Positions 1 through 8,147 of a stretch of DNA of 64,000 nucleotides are shown one piece after another. The notes below the pieces were generated by a model. The model worked only from the letters and a program-made list of their open reading frames with translations. It did no database searches and was not told the origin of the DNA. Made by a program: the position numbers and the translations under genes. Position 1 is the first letter of the stretch. Each line of letters begins with the position of its first letter. Location: assembly GCA_964537685.1 (NCBI GenBank), contig CAZICM010000041.1, forward strand, positions 1 to 64,000, in the 5' to 3' direction. Source of the stretch: CAZICM01 sp964537685 (GTDB lineage Bacteria; Myxococcota_A; Polyangia; Polyangiales; Polyangiaceae).

Positions 1-140
1 GACCCACTCTCGTCTTCCCTACAACTCAGTTTTCAAGGATCGAGCCGAGATATTGTCACGATATTGAATCGCGGCGCTCTCGGAGCTTTCCGACTTCATC
101 TGGCTTACCAACGAATCCGCGCGGCTCGCCAACCGAAGGG
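1..140 (-). other. rRNA operon leader with boxA-like element (rRNA gene just off the left edge)
   Basis: Read on the minus strand, this is the transcribed leader downstream of two rRNA-type promoters. At 27-41 it contains GATCCTTGAAAACTG, which resembles the boxA antitermination element found in rRNA leaders and spacers (for example TCTTTGAAAACT in Bacillus). No 16S sequence is reached before base 1, so the rRNA gene itself would begin outside the window. The leader role is inferred from the promoter-boxA arrangement. Confidence 0.7.
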
Positions 141-146
141 ATGTTG

Positions 147-175
147 AACTTAGTGGGCTCGTCGCCTCTTGTCAA
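147..175 (-). promoter_or_regulatory. rrn-type promoter, proximal copy
   Basis: On the minus strand the -35 is TTGACA (170-175), the spacer is exactly 17 bp and the -10 is TAAGTT (147-152). The spacer and flanks resemble the distal copy at 350-378: both read TTGACAAG, a spacer ending in CCCAC or CTCAC, then TARGTT. The near-perfect -35, optimal spacing and tandem arrangement are typical of rRNA operon promoters. Confidence 0.8.
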
Positions 176-349
176 CATTCCCTTTGGAATTTTTTTCAGT
201 CGGTTCTGCTGTCAGTTTCGTCAGTCTCGTCAGTCTCGTTCGGGACTTGCTTACGTCGCCGTTGTTCGCCGTTGTTCTGTTCTCGGTTTGCGCTGCGCTA
301 AGCAGCAAACAGCGCGAGTTCGAACAGTTCGTCGCCGAACGGGAGGCGA

Positions 350-378
350 AACCTAGTGAGCGATGCCGACCTTGTCAA
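350..378 (-). promoter_or_regulatory. rrn-type promoter, distal copy with AT-rich UP-like element
   Basis: On the minus strand the -35 is TTGACA (373-378), the spacer is 17 bp and the -10 is TAGGTT (350-355). Directly upstream (379-405) is an A/T tract, AAAATTTTTTTTCAAAAAATTG, that looks like an UP element for the alpha subunit of RNA polymerase. It forms a tandem pair with the promoter at 147-175. Confidence 0.78.
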
Positions 379-490
379 ACAATTTTTTGAAAAAAAATTT
401 TAAGGCCGGTTTCGTGGGGATTTTTGGCGTTTTTCGATTCGTTTTTTTTGTTTGGGTGTTGTTCGAGGGCTGCTCAGTCCGTCAGCACCA

Positions 491-1354
491 TCAGCAGCCA
501 GACGACACGAGCGCGCTTCCATGATGCTCCAAGTGCTCTCCGATGAAGCTCGCGATGAAGTAGTAACTGTGATCGTAACCAGGCTGGATGCGCAGTCTCA
601 GTTCTTGCCCCGCCGCTTCGCAGGCTTGTTGAAACAGCGACGGCTTCAGTTGCTCCTCCAAGAACGAGTCGGCCTCACCCTGATCGATCAAGATCGAAAA
701 TTTTTTGTTCGCAGGTGTGCTCATCCTCACGAGCTCGGTCGCGTCGTACGCACGCCATGCAGATGTGTCGTGACCTAGGTACGTACGGAACGCCTTCTGA
801 CCCCAAGGGCATTCGCTCGGTGTGCCGATCGGTGCGAAGGCAGATACCGACCCATAACGCTCCGGATGCCGGAGCGCGGCGACCAGCGCGCCGTGACCTC
901 CCATTGAATGACCCATAATTCCTCTCAGATTGGCCGCCGCTGGAAAGTGAGCCTCTACAATCGATGGTAATTCAAATACAATATAATCGAACATCTGATA
1001 ATTGGCCGACCACGGTTTTTCGGTGGCATTGACATAAAATCCCGCGCCGCAGCCAATATCATAAGCTGGATCATCGGGGACATCTGCTCCGCGGGGACTC
1101 GTATCAGGAGCGACGACAATCAAACCTAGCTTTGCCGCATAAGCTTGGGCTCCGGCTTTGGTAATGAAATTCTGCTCCGTGCATGTGAGACCGCTCAGCC
1201 AATACACAACCGGACACGCCCGGTCCGCAACCGCAGGCGGAAGGTAAATTCCAAAATTCATTGAGCAGTTCAATACGTTTGAATGGTGCTGAATGACTTT
1301 CTGATATCCACCAAAACATTTGTTGCTGCTCATCTCTTTAATCGACGCAGGCAC
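491..1354 (-). CDS. fghA: S-formylglutathione hydrolase
   Basis: Esterase of the glutathione-dependent formaldehyde detoxification pathway, hydrolysing S-formylglutathione to formate and glutathione in the cytoplasm. The alpha/beta-hydrolase triad is visible: nucleophile Ser in GHSMGGHGAL, Asp in DQGEADSF and His in GYDHSYYF. The family-specific FGGYQKV start and the SGLTC and SPRG segments are also present. I start at a GTG (1354) because GAGGAG lies 6 bp upstream; this gives 287 residues, close to the usual 275-285. An in-frame TTG at 1381 and ATG at 1333 are alternatives. The partner formaldehyde dehydrogenase is not in the window. The gene lies upstream of, and points the same way as, the rRNA promoters. 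Confidence 0.93.
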   Translation of the reverse strand: MPASIKEMSSNKCFGGYQKVIQHHSNVLNCSMNFGIYLPPAVADRACPVVYWLSGLTCTEQNFITKAGAQAYAAKLGLIVVAPDTSPRGADVPDDPAYDIGCGAGFYVNATEKPWSANYQMFDYIVFELPSIVEAHFPAAANLRGIMGHSMGGHGALVAALRHPERYGSVSAFAPIGTPSECPWGQKAFRTYLGHDTSAWRAYDATELVRMSTPANKKFSILIDQGEADSFLEEQLKPSLFQQACEAAGQELRLRIQPGYDHSYYFIASFIGEHLEHHGSALVSSGC

Positions 1355-1515
1355 AGTCTTCTCCTCATGGGCTAAATTCAACGGTTGTTGAGTGTGAATC
1401 TGGCGTAGCGCATTATGCCCTTATCAATGAGATGCTGGAAGGAGAGTGTCTCGGTAGGGCTGAAAAATTTTCGGTACCGCGCAGGTTCTGCGCCGAGTGA
1501 AATAAAAGGTGCAGC

Positions 1516-2232
1516 TTGGAGCAGGCATGCCCTTATGGCATGTTTATTGAACTCTGTTCTTTTCAAATGGTTTCGACGGAAGAGTCTGCGCCTCCCGACC
1601 AAGCAAAACCGGGTTTTTTTCGCAAATATCAGCAGATATTTATCAATCTGTTTGTATTTGTCGCCATCGGCAAATGGATTGTCGAGTATACGCTCGATTT
1701 AATTAAGAAAGGAACGATTTGGGATTTCGTCGAGATCTCGTTTATTGTTCACAATATTATCATGTTGGTGTTCATTTTGATCCGGTATAAACCCAAAGAC
1801 GTTGACCGGAATCTATTTCATCAGGGGATTGCGCTGGTGGCCTTCTTCTCTGGGCTGGCCTTTCAAGACACACCCACCGAAAATTCTAAACTTATTTTAG
1901 CATCAACGATTGTTACGCTGATTGCGACCATTGCCGGCACATTGATTTTACTCAACCTCGGGCGGGCTTTTGGCATTTTAATCGCTGTCCGAAAAGTGGA
2001 GACGCATGGCTTCTATTCCATCGTGCGCCATCCAATGTATGCGAGCGATATCCTCTGGAAACTCGGAATGTTTTTAAAGAAACCTTCCGAAATCAATACG
2101 ATCATTTTGCTGATTGGCACGGCGGCTTATGTGTACCGGGCTATTTTGGAAGAGCGCCTTCTCTCGCGCGATCCCGAATATGCGGCCTATATGCAAAGGG
2201 TTAAATACCGCTTTATTCCCGGCATATTTTAG
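1516..2232 (+). CDS. Isoprenylcysteine carboxyl methyltransferase (ICMT)/PEMT-like membrane methyltransferase
   Basis: Polytopic inner-membrane protein with about five hydrophobic helices. The C-terminal signature is the SAM-binding pattern of the ICMT/phospholipid N-methyltransferase superfamily: GFYSIVRHPMYASD, then EERLL..DPEYAAYMQRVKYRFIPG. The methyl acceptor cannot be told from sequence; bacterial members often act on lipids or are uncharacterised. The annotated start is a TTG with no clear ribosome binding site; ATGs at 1540 and 1567 are equally possible, so the N-terminus is uncertain. It is convergent with the aldo/keto reductase. Confidence 0.75.
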   Translation: MEQACPYGMFIELCSFQMVSTEESAPPDQAKPGFFRKYQQIFINLFVFVAIGKWIVEYTLDLIKKGTIWDFVEISFIVHNIIMLVFILIRYKPKDVDRNLFHQGIALVAFFSGLAFQDTPTENSKLILASTIVTLIATIAGTLILLNLGRAFGILIAVRKVETHGFYSIVRHPMYASDILWKLGMFLKKPSEINTIILLIGTAAYVYRAILEERLLSRDPEYAAYMQRVKYRFIPGIF

Positions 2233-2253
2233 TATTGGAGTGCTTTGCCTTTA

Positions 2254-3366
2254 TCAATGCCGATTTCGAAACCACAGGGGATCGGAACGCACGGTCGTGC
2301 CGCCCGCTATCATGCTCTGCATCCCAGGTTGGAAAAATAAATAGGGAAAAGTCTTCTCCAGTTGGCTGACTTCGTCGAGCTTTTTTGAAAGCTCCGCGGG
2401 AATTTCAAATTCCAATGCAAGTAAATTGTCCTCCAATTGACTCGGCTTTGTCGCGCCGATGATTGTCGATGTGACGCCGGGCCTCTTCGTTATCCAATTG
2501 ACGGCTACTTGCGCGGGCGGCTTGCCGAGTTCGCTCGCAACCTCAAGAACCGTGTCGACAATCTTCCAGTTGCGTTCGTTAAATCGATTGAATAGAGGGT
2601 TTGGTGAGTTTTTGGTTACGGCCAGCCGGCCTTCGCCAACGCCGCTTCCCGCCGAGTCGCGTTTGTATTTACCCGTCAGCAAACCGCTCGATAGGGGACT
2701 CCACGGACATACGCCCATTCCAAGCTCAATCGCGGCCGGAATGTGTTCGCGCTCGATATTCCGTTCGATAAGCGAGTACTCCAACTGAAGTGCGCATATC
2801 CGCTCGTAGCCCCGCAGCTCCGCCAGCGTTTGGGCCCTCGCAAGATACCAGGCCGGCGTATCACTCAATCCAATGTAGCGAATCTTGCCCGCACGAACCA
2901 AATCGTTCAGCGTGCTCATGACCTCTTCAATAGGGGTCATCGTGTCCCACGCGTGAAGCCAGTACAAATCGATGTAATCGGTTTGGAGCCGGCGAAGCGA
3001 GCCTTCCAGAGCCCGATAAATATTCTTTCGGTGATTGCCGCCCGCATTGGGGTCTCCAGGCGAGCCGTTAAACGTAAATTTTGTCGCGAGGACAATTCGA
3101 TCACGATTTTTTGAATCACGAATAAATTGCCCCAGCATTTCTTCGCTTCGGCCGCCTGTGTAGCCGTCCGCCGTATCGATGAAATTGCCGCCTGCGTCTA
3201 AATATCGATCAAATATCGACCTCGCGCTCTCCGCATCGCTGCCCCAGCCCCATTCTGTCCCAAATGTCATTGTGCCAAGACATAATGGCGACACGCGGAG
3301 CCCGCTCTTCCCAAGCAAATAATAACTGCTGACACTTGCAATACGACCGGATTGTTCAATCGTCAT
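2254..3366 (-). CDS. Aldo/keto reductase
   Basis: NADPH-dependent carbonyl reductase with a TIM-barrel fold. Visible family features are LGTMTFGTEWGWG near the N-terminus, the catalytic tetrad (Asp in FIDTADGY, Tyr in the same motif, Lys in LATKF, His in YWLHAWD) and the NADP-binding C-terminal part GVTSTIIGATKPSQLEDNL. Length (370) is a little above the usual 320-350 because of an N-terminal extension and a C-terminal tail. The start is supported by GAGGAGG, 4-6 bp before the ATG. The substrate is unknown. It is transcribed away from the LamG-like gene across a 241 bp gap. Confidence 0.92.
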   Translation of the reverse strand: MTIEQSGRIASVSSYYLLGKSGLRVSPLCLGTMTFGTEWGWGSDAESARSIFDRYLDAGGNFIDTADGYTGGRSEEMLGQFIRDSKNRDRIVLATKFTFNGSPGDPNAGGNHRKNIYRALEGSLRRLQTDYIDLYWLHAWDTMTPIEEVMSTLNDLVRAGKIRYIGLSDTPAWYLARAQTLAELRGYERICALQLEYSLIERNIEREHIPAAIELGMGVCPWSPLSSGLLTGKYKRDSAGSGVGEGRLAVTKNSPNPLFNRFNERNWKIVDTVLEVASELGKPPAQVAVNWITKRPGVTSTIIGATKPSQLEDNLLALEFEIPAELSKKLDEVSQLEKTFPYLFFQPGMQSMIAGGTTVRSDPLWFRNRH

Positions 3367-3607
3367 GAGTCCTCCTCGGAATCGTCAATGGGCCAGATGA
3401 ACGTGCCGCACTCTAGTGATGGCCGCGAAGCTGGACAAGACCTGTTCATACGGGGGTTGACGAAAGGTCTCTAACACGATTTGCTAAAAATTCGCGGGCC
3501 TTGTGCAATTTTTTTGGTTCGCGGGCGAAGTCAAAAAACCGATCTCAGCGCAGAATAAAGTCAAAGATTTTTTGTTCGGCGCGGGTCGAAATCGATGAGG
3601 TCAACCT

Positions 3608-4243
3608 ATGAGTCGCCTTCTGTTGAATTATGGCTTTCAAAATGACAACGCCGCGAATCCTGATGGAGAGCTCGAGGCTCAGTTCATGAATGGTTCTTTC
3701 TTGCCGATAGATGCTCATCTTAAAGGCTGGCCGCCCATTACGAAAGTAGCTCTGTTTGAAAGAAATACGCTTATGTTGGCGCCCACGCCGGTCGAGCTGC
3801 CCGATGCGGAATCATTTACAATCGAATTGGCGCTGCAGCATCCCGAACCCCTCGCGGAAAGCGAAATGCTTTTGTCGGCAGCACTTCCGCCGATTTCTTT
3901 GATCCTTGAGCCGGCAGGCCCTGGTAACGCTTTGGTCGCTCAGGTGTTAAGCTCTGCCGGATGGATAAGCTGCCGTGCCGAAATCCATATTTCAGATTGG
4001 GTATCCATTTCGTTTGTATTTAAATCCGATGAAATTGTTATTATTTGCAACGGTAATGTCGCCGCGCGCAAGTCCTTGTCGGGAGCCTATTTGGTGGGCG
4101 GAGAATGCCGCGGCCCCCTATTCATCGGAACCAGCGTGGATGGCCAACATGCGGGCTTGAACGGAATGGTCGGCGGGATTCGCGTCTTTAGCGGCATCCC
4201 TGAAACGCTGCGAACACTGATTGCCGAAATCCGAGCGGCATAG
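3608..4243 (+). CDS. Hypothetical LamG/concanavalin-like protein
   Basis: A 211-residue protein without a signal peptide or transmembrane segment. Its architecture suggests a laminin-G/concanavalin A-like beta sandwich: ESFTIELALQ, then WVSISFVFKSDEIVIICNGN, then GPLFIGTSVDGQHAGLNGMVGGIRVFSG, which follows the strand order of LamG_3-type domains, ending in the typical 'G.I..vRIF' strand. The fold call is by pattern and needs a structure prediction. It sits 27 bp upstream of the GGDEF-like gene on the same strand, so the two are probably co-transcribed. A GAGGT-like site precedes the ATG. Confidence 0.55.
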   Translation: MSRLLLNYGFQNDNAANPDGELEAQFMNGSFLPIDAHLKGWPPITKVALFERNTLMLAPTPVELPDAESFTIELALQHPEPLAESEMLLSAALPPISLILEPAGPGNALVAQVLSSAGWISCRAEIHISDWVSISFVFKSDEIVIICNGNVAARKSLSGAYLVGGECRGPLFIGTSVDGQHAGLNGMVGGIRVFSGIPETLRTLIAEIRAA

Positions 4244-4270
4244 GCTTTTATTGATGTAGCATCAGGCGCG

Positions 4271-5299
4271 ATGCCCGAATTCTCGCGATCTGAAGCCAAA
4301 GCCTTGATGGAATGCGTCGTACGCTTCACCGAGCATTTTCGGCGTCATGTCGATGAAGTCATCTCCAGTCAGTTCCGCGGTATCCGGCCCAGTGAAATAA
4401 CCGAGCTTCTCGGCCAATTGAGCATTTTGGAGCGGCAGCTCGAGTCAAGGCAGCGCCGTGTGCTGGTTCATGATGCGTTTAATGGCTTGCTGAAACGCAT
4501 TCTCATCGATCAGCGCCGCGATAGTGCCGAAGCCATTGATTTGCCGCTCCAAAAAGCCGTCGACGATAAAATGATCTCGGCGCTGAAGCGCGACTTGCAG
4601 TTCATCGAATACCTGATGGATGCTCCGTGGTTTCAGCAGGCTACGGCGTTTAGGCTCCCGGCCGTTACCGATTATTTGTCCATCCGGCACGCGGAAGCAG
4701 CGCTTTCCGAGCCTCTCATGCTGGCTCCGCGCGAATACGACGAAAAGTTTCATATTCTCGAGGCGCCTTCGCTTTTCCTACCCGATTTGGCCTATTACCG
4801 CCGGCGGTGCAGCTTCCGCAAGGCGCCCCTGTCCGTGGCCTATATCGATATCGATGACTTTAAGGCATTCAATACAAAATACACGGAAACGAAAGTCGAT
4901 CTGCATTTGCTCACGCCTTTTATGGAGAGCATCGAGGCTCATGTCTTTTCTCATGGCCATGCCTATCGATTTGGCGGCGATGAATATTTGCTAACCCTCC
5001 CCAATATGGCTCAATCCTTTGCAGAACTCTTTTTAATGGAACTACAGCATCGAATTTTACACGCATCCTATCGTGGAATTGACGGTGCTCCGACCATTTC
5101 GATTGGATTGTGCGTTGTGGATATGGACTGCTTTCTCACCGATCGCGAAGTCCTTGAACGGGCGAATTGGGCAAAGAATGTCGCCAAGACCCAGGGAGGT
5201 CCTCAAAAAGGGCGCATTGCCACTTTCGCGGGGCCGATGTTCCGGATGAGCGATATTCACTTGGTGAAGGATGCGCAGATGGTTTTGAGTGGATCGTGA
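4271..5299 (+). CDS. GGDEF-like nucleotide cyclase with helical N-terminal region
   Basis: 342 residues. Residues 1-165 are predicted helical and unrecognised; from about 180 onward there is a GGDEF/palm-type domain. The two metal-binding positions are kept (DIDDF at 193-197, FGGDEY at 234-239), so catalysis is possible. The segment after DIDDF, which in diguanylate cyclases is FK..ND..GH..GD, reads FKAFNTKYTETKVD instead, so the substrate-binding helix is clearly divergent. No RxxD inhibitory site was seen before the GGDEY. It may make c-di-GMP, another nucleotide signal, or be inactive. The upstream LamG-like gene is the likely operon partner. Confidence 0.65.
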   Translation: MPEFSRSEAKALMECVVRFTEHFRRHVDEVISSQFRGIRPSEITELLGQLSILERQLESRQRRVLVHDAFNGLLKRILIDQRRDSAEAIDLPLQKAVDDKMISALKRDLQFIEYLMDAPWFQQATAFRLPAVTDYLSIRHAEAALSEPLMLAPREYDEKFHILEAPSLFLPDLAYYRRRCSFRKAPLSVAYIDIDDFKAFNTKYTETKVDLHLLTPFMESIEAHVFSHGHAYRFGGDEYLLTLPNMAQSFAELFLMELQHRILHASYRGIDGAPTISIGLCVVDMDCFLTDREVLERANWAKNVAKTQGGPQKGRIATFAGPMFRMSDIHLVKDAQMVLSGS

Positions 5300-5400
5300 G
5301 AGGATTGGCATCCATCGATTCTGTTGATGATTAATATGATTTTAATATGAATTTACTTCATATAACGCGGACCTACTCTCTTCTGTGAAGGCAGGTTGTT

Positions 5401-6258
5401 GTGGCTAGAGATTCCAGCAAGCGGGAGAACGCAAAAATCCTTCGGCGCACATTTGTCGTGGGGGGCCTGGCCGCGGGCACGGCTTCAGCGGCGCTGGGAT
5501 TTCCAGACCAAAAAACCTCTTCGGCTCAAGAAAATAAAAATGCCGTTTCAAGGGAGTTGCTCATGAAAATTCGACGCGCAAATGAACGAGGTTTTGCCGA
5601 TCACGGCTGGCTGAAGAGCTATCACACCTTTAGTTTTGCGAATTATTACGATCCTGCACACATGCATTTCCGCGCGCTCCGCGTGATTAATGAGGACCGG
5701 GTCGAGCCGAAAAAAGGCTTTGGAACGCATCCCCATAACGACATGGAGATCGTTTCTTATGTGCTCTCGGGCGCGCTTCAGCACCGGGACAGCATGGGCA
5801 ATGGTTCGGTGATCCGGCCCGGCGAAGTGCAGCGAATGTCGGCCGGAACAGGCATTTTGCACAGCGAGTTCAATGCGTCCGATCAAGAGCTTGTGCACTT
5901 TTTGCAGATTTGGATTTTGCCCGATCGCAAGGGGCACACGCCTAGTTACGAGCAGAAATATTTTTCCGAGGAAGAGCGCAAAAATAAGCTTCGGCTTGTC
6001 GCTTCGAATGACGGCCGGGAGGGTTCGGTTACGGTGCATCAGGACGTGAGCCTGTATGCCGGAATTCTCGATGCGGATACGCCGCTGAGCTTTGAACTGC
6101 GGCCTTCGCGCAATGCTTGGATTCATGTGGCGAAGGGCTCGGTGGACATCCACGGCGCGGAGCTGTCCGCCGGTGATGCGGCGGCGATCTCTACGGCCGG
6201 AACGATTCAAATGAAGAGCACCTCGGCCTCGGAGATTTTGCTTTTCGATCTCGCATAA
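5401..6258 (+). CDS. Pirin family protein with Tat-like signal
   Basis: Bicupin of the pirin/YhhW (quercetin 2,3-dioxygenase-like) family. Metal-ligand motifs are HPHNDMEIVSYVLSG, then HRDSMGNGSVI, then MSAGTGILHSE (His, His, His, Glu). The start is a GTG preceded by GAAGGCAGG. Residues 1-45 are an extension absent from ordinary pirins: LRRTFVVGGLAAGTASAALG, a twin-arginine-type leader, followed by a linker, with the cupin beginning near MKIRRANERG. An internal ATG at 5563 would give a cytoplasmic pirin. If the long form is used, the enzyme is exported folded, which is unusual for this family. Confidence 0.87.
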   Translation: MARDSSKRENAKILRRTFVVGGLAAGTASAALGFPDQKTSSAQENKNAVSRELLMKIRRANERGFADHGWLKSYHTFSFANYYDPAHMHFRALRVINEDRVEPKKGFGTHPHNDMEIVSYVLSGALQHRDSMGNGSVIRPGEVQRMSAGTGILHSEFNASDQELVHFLQIWILPDRKGHTPSYEQKYFSEEERKNKLRLVASNDGREGSVTVHQDVSLYAGILDADTPLSFELRPSRNAWIHVAKGSVDIHGAELSAGDAAAISTAGTIQMKSTSASEILLFDLA

Positions 6259-6295
6259 ACAAGCCGTGCCCGCCCGGCGCTGGTATAGAGAAACA

Positions 6296-7594
6296 ATGAC
6301 CGCCGAGCGTAAATTGCCATCGGGAAGATTCGGCCGCGCGGTGCGGCTCGCGGGATTGGGCGCCCGCACAGGCGCAGGGTTGTTGCTTTCGCGGAATTCA
6401 AAAGACGCGATGCAGGGCGCGGCCGAGCAGGCTGCCCATGTGCTGGGAACGCTGCGCGGTCTCGCGGCCAAAGTCGGTCAGATGGCCAGCTATATCGATG
6501 GAATGGTTCCAGAGCCGCAGCGCGAAGTCTATGAACAGGCCCTGCGCAAGCTTCGCGATGCGGCTCCAAGTTCGTCGTCCGCCGCTATCCGCAGCGTGGT
6601 CGAGGAAGATTTAAAATCGCCGATCGATCAATTATTCGCAGAATGGCAAGACCAGCCATTTGCAAGCGCTTCTATTGGCCAAGTGCACCGCGCCCGTTTG
6701 CCCGATGGGCGCGAAGTGGCCGTCAAGGTGCAACACCCTGGAATTGCAAAAGCCGTCGAAAGCGATTTGCAGAATGCGGGCGTTATTCAAAGCCTGGTGG
6801 GAACGCTGGGGCCCAAAGAATTGGATCCTAAAACCGCATTCGAAGAGATTGAGCGCCGATTCAAAGAAGAGCTCGATTATAAACTCGAAGCCAAGCGGCA
6901 AATGCAATTCAAACAAATGCACGCGGGCGATCCCGCCATTGTTATTCCGGCCGTCATTGCAGGGCATTCATCGGGGCGCGTGCTCACAACCGAAATGATG
7001 CGCGGCAAAACCTTGGATGAAGCCGCGGCCGAGCCCAGCGAACTGCGCCGGACCTACGCGCACACCATGTGGCGCTTTGTATTTCGGGGCAATCTCGTGG
7101 GCGGAATGTTTAATGCCGATCCTCACCCGGGTAATTATTTATTTCAGCCCGATGGATCGATTGCATTTCTCGATTTCGGATGTGTGCAGCCTATTGTGGA
7201 GCCTCACCTTGGCTATGCGCGCGATCTGCATACCGCGGCTCTGTCGGGCGATGATCATGCCTTTGCCAGGGCCACCGCCCTTATTCTGGAAGCAAAGGGC
7301 GGAGCCTATGAAAAAAGGGCAATTGACTATACCCGGCGATGCTTTGCGCCGCTGAGGCAAGAATCCTTTCAAATTACACGCGAATACGTTCGAAGTTTAA
7401 TTGAAGGGATTATGGCGATTAAAGAAACGATTTTTGAAAAGGACGGCAAATTCGTTCCGCTGCCCAGAGGCATGCTGTTTATGAACCGCCTTCAATTTGG
7501 ATTTTATTCGGTGCTGGCCCGGCTCGATGTAGAGGCTCAATACGCGGGTGTGGAAAAGGCATTTTTAAGGGATGCCGGGCTCTATCCGCATTGA
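6296..7594 (+). CDS. ABC1/UbiB-family atypical kinase (AarF-like)
   Basis: Member of the ABC1/ADCK/UbiB atypical kinase family, in bacteria linked to ubiquinone or other isoprenoid lipid metabolism. The diagnostic KxGQ motif is present (AAKVGQMASYIDG), followed by the Ala-rich loop ASASIGQVHRA, the ATP-site Lys in VAVKVQHPGI, and the catalytic DPHPGNY and LDFGCVQ motifs. I chose the ATG at 6296 over an upstream GTG at 6266 because of its TAGAG spacing. No membrane helices are seen at the C-terminus, unlike E. coli UbiB. It follows the pirin gene by 37 bp. Confidence 0.88.
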   Translation: MTAERKLPSGRFGRAVRLAGLGARTGAGLLLSRNSKDAMQGAAEQAAHVLGTLRGLAAKVGQMASYIDGMVPEPQREVYEQALRKLRDAAPSSSSAAIRSVVEEDLKSPIDQLFAEWQDQPFASASIGQVHRARLPDGREVAVKVQHPGIAKAVESDLQNAGVIQSLVGTLGPKELDPKTAFEEIERRFKEELDYKLEAKRQMQFKQMHAGDPAIVIPAVIAGHSSGRVLTTEMMRGKTLDEAAAEPSELRRTYAHTMWRFVFRGNLVGGMFNADPHPGNYLFQPDGSIAFLDFGCVQPIVEPHLGYARDLHTAALSGDDHAFARATALILEAKGGAYEKRAIDYTRRCFAPLRQESFQITREYVRSLIEGIMAIKETIFEKDGKFVPLPRGMLFMNRLQFGFYSVLARLDVEAQYAGVEKAFLRDAGLYPH

Positions 7595-7628
7595 ACCGCA
7601 TTGAACCGCATTGAACAGAATTAAACCG
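7591..7628. repeat. 10-bp tandem repeat across a convergent stop-stop junction
   Basis: The unit TTGAACCGCA occurs about three and a half times with decay at the right end (TTGAACAGAA, TTAAACCG). The first unit supplies the stop codon of the UbiB-like gene and the last supplies the stop of the OsmC gene. No hairpin was seen. It looks like replication-slippage expansion. Confidence 0.8.
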
Positions 7629-8037
7629 TTTCCGATGTAATCACAGACACGCCTGCCGTAATGGTTTTGTGCACGGGGCATTTATTGGCGATTTCGATCA
7701 GCCTGGCCCGCTGCTCCGCGTCGAGCTCGCCATCCAGACGGATTTTTCTTTCAATTTGATCGATTTGCCCGCCGCCTTCGCGGGACACTTTTTGATGCGA
7801 GAGCTCTACATGCACATGCTTGAGCGGAATTCCTTTGCGGCGCGCATACATCGACAGCGTCATCGATGTGCATGCTCCAAGCGCGGCAAGCAAATATTCA
7901 TAGGGATTCGGCCCCGTATTCGTTCCGCCCAAACTCTCGATTTCATCGGCCTTGTATTCGTGGCCCCGGATATGAACGGCCTGAGCGAGTCCTTCCGCGG
8001 ACCCGGATACGGTGGCGAATGTTTGATGGCCTGACAT
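7621..8037 (-). CDS. OsmC/YhfA-family peroxiredoxin-like protein
   Basis: 138-residue OsmC-fold protein, the usual family length. The two redox cysteines are in place: GACTSMTLSMYA (middle) and NKCPVHKTI (near the C-terminus), matching the peroxidatic and resolving Cys of thiol-dependent hydroperoxidases. It is expected to reduce organic hydroperoxides in the cytoplasm. The gene is divergent from the LysR regulator at 8148 with 110 bp between the starts, an arrangement typical of a regulator and its target. Confidence 0.9.
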   Translation of the reverse strand: MSGHQTFATVSGSAEGLAQAVHIRGHEYKADEIESLGGTNTGPNPYEYLLAALGACTSMTLSMYARRKGIPLKHVHVELSHQKVSREGGGQIDQIERKIRLDGELDAEQRARLIEIANKCPVHKTITAGVSVITSETV

Positions 8038-8147
8038 TGAAAATCTCCTTGCGAACCGTGTTTATACGGCCAATGCATCTTGCTCATGCCTGCCGTTGAA
8101 TATCAAGCGAATGCCGAATCCGTTGAATCCAATCATCGATTTATGTC

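Noticed and set aside
469..498. GCTGCT/AGCAGC inverted repeat at the end of fghA as a terminator
   Set aside because: The stem overlaps the stop codon and is not followed by a T tract on the minus strand.
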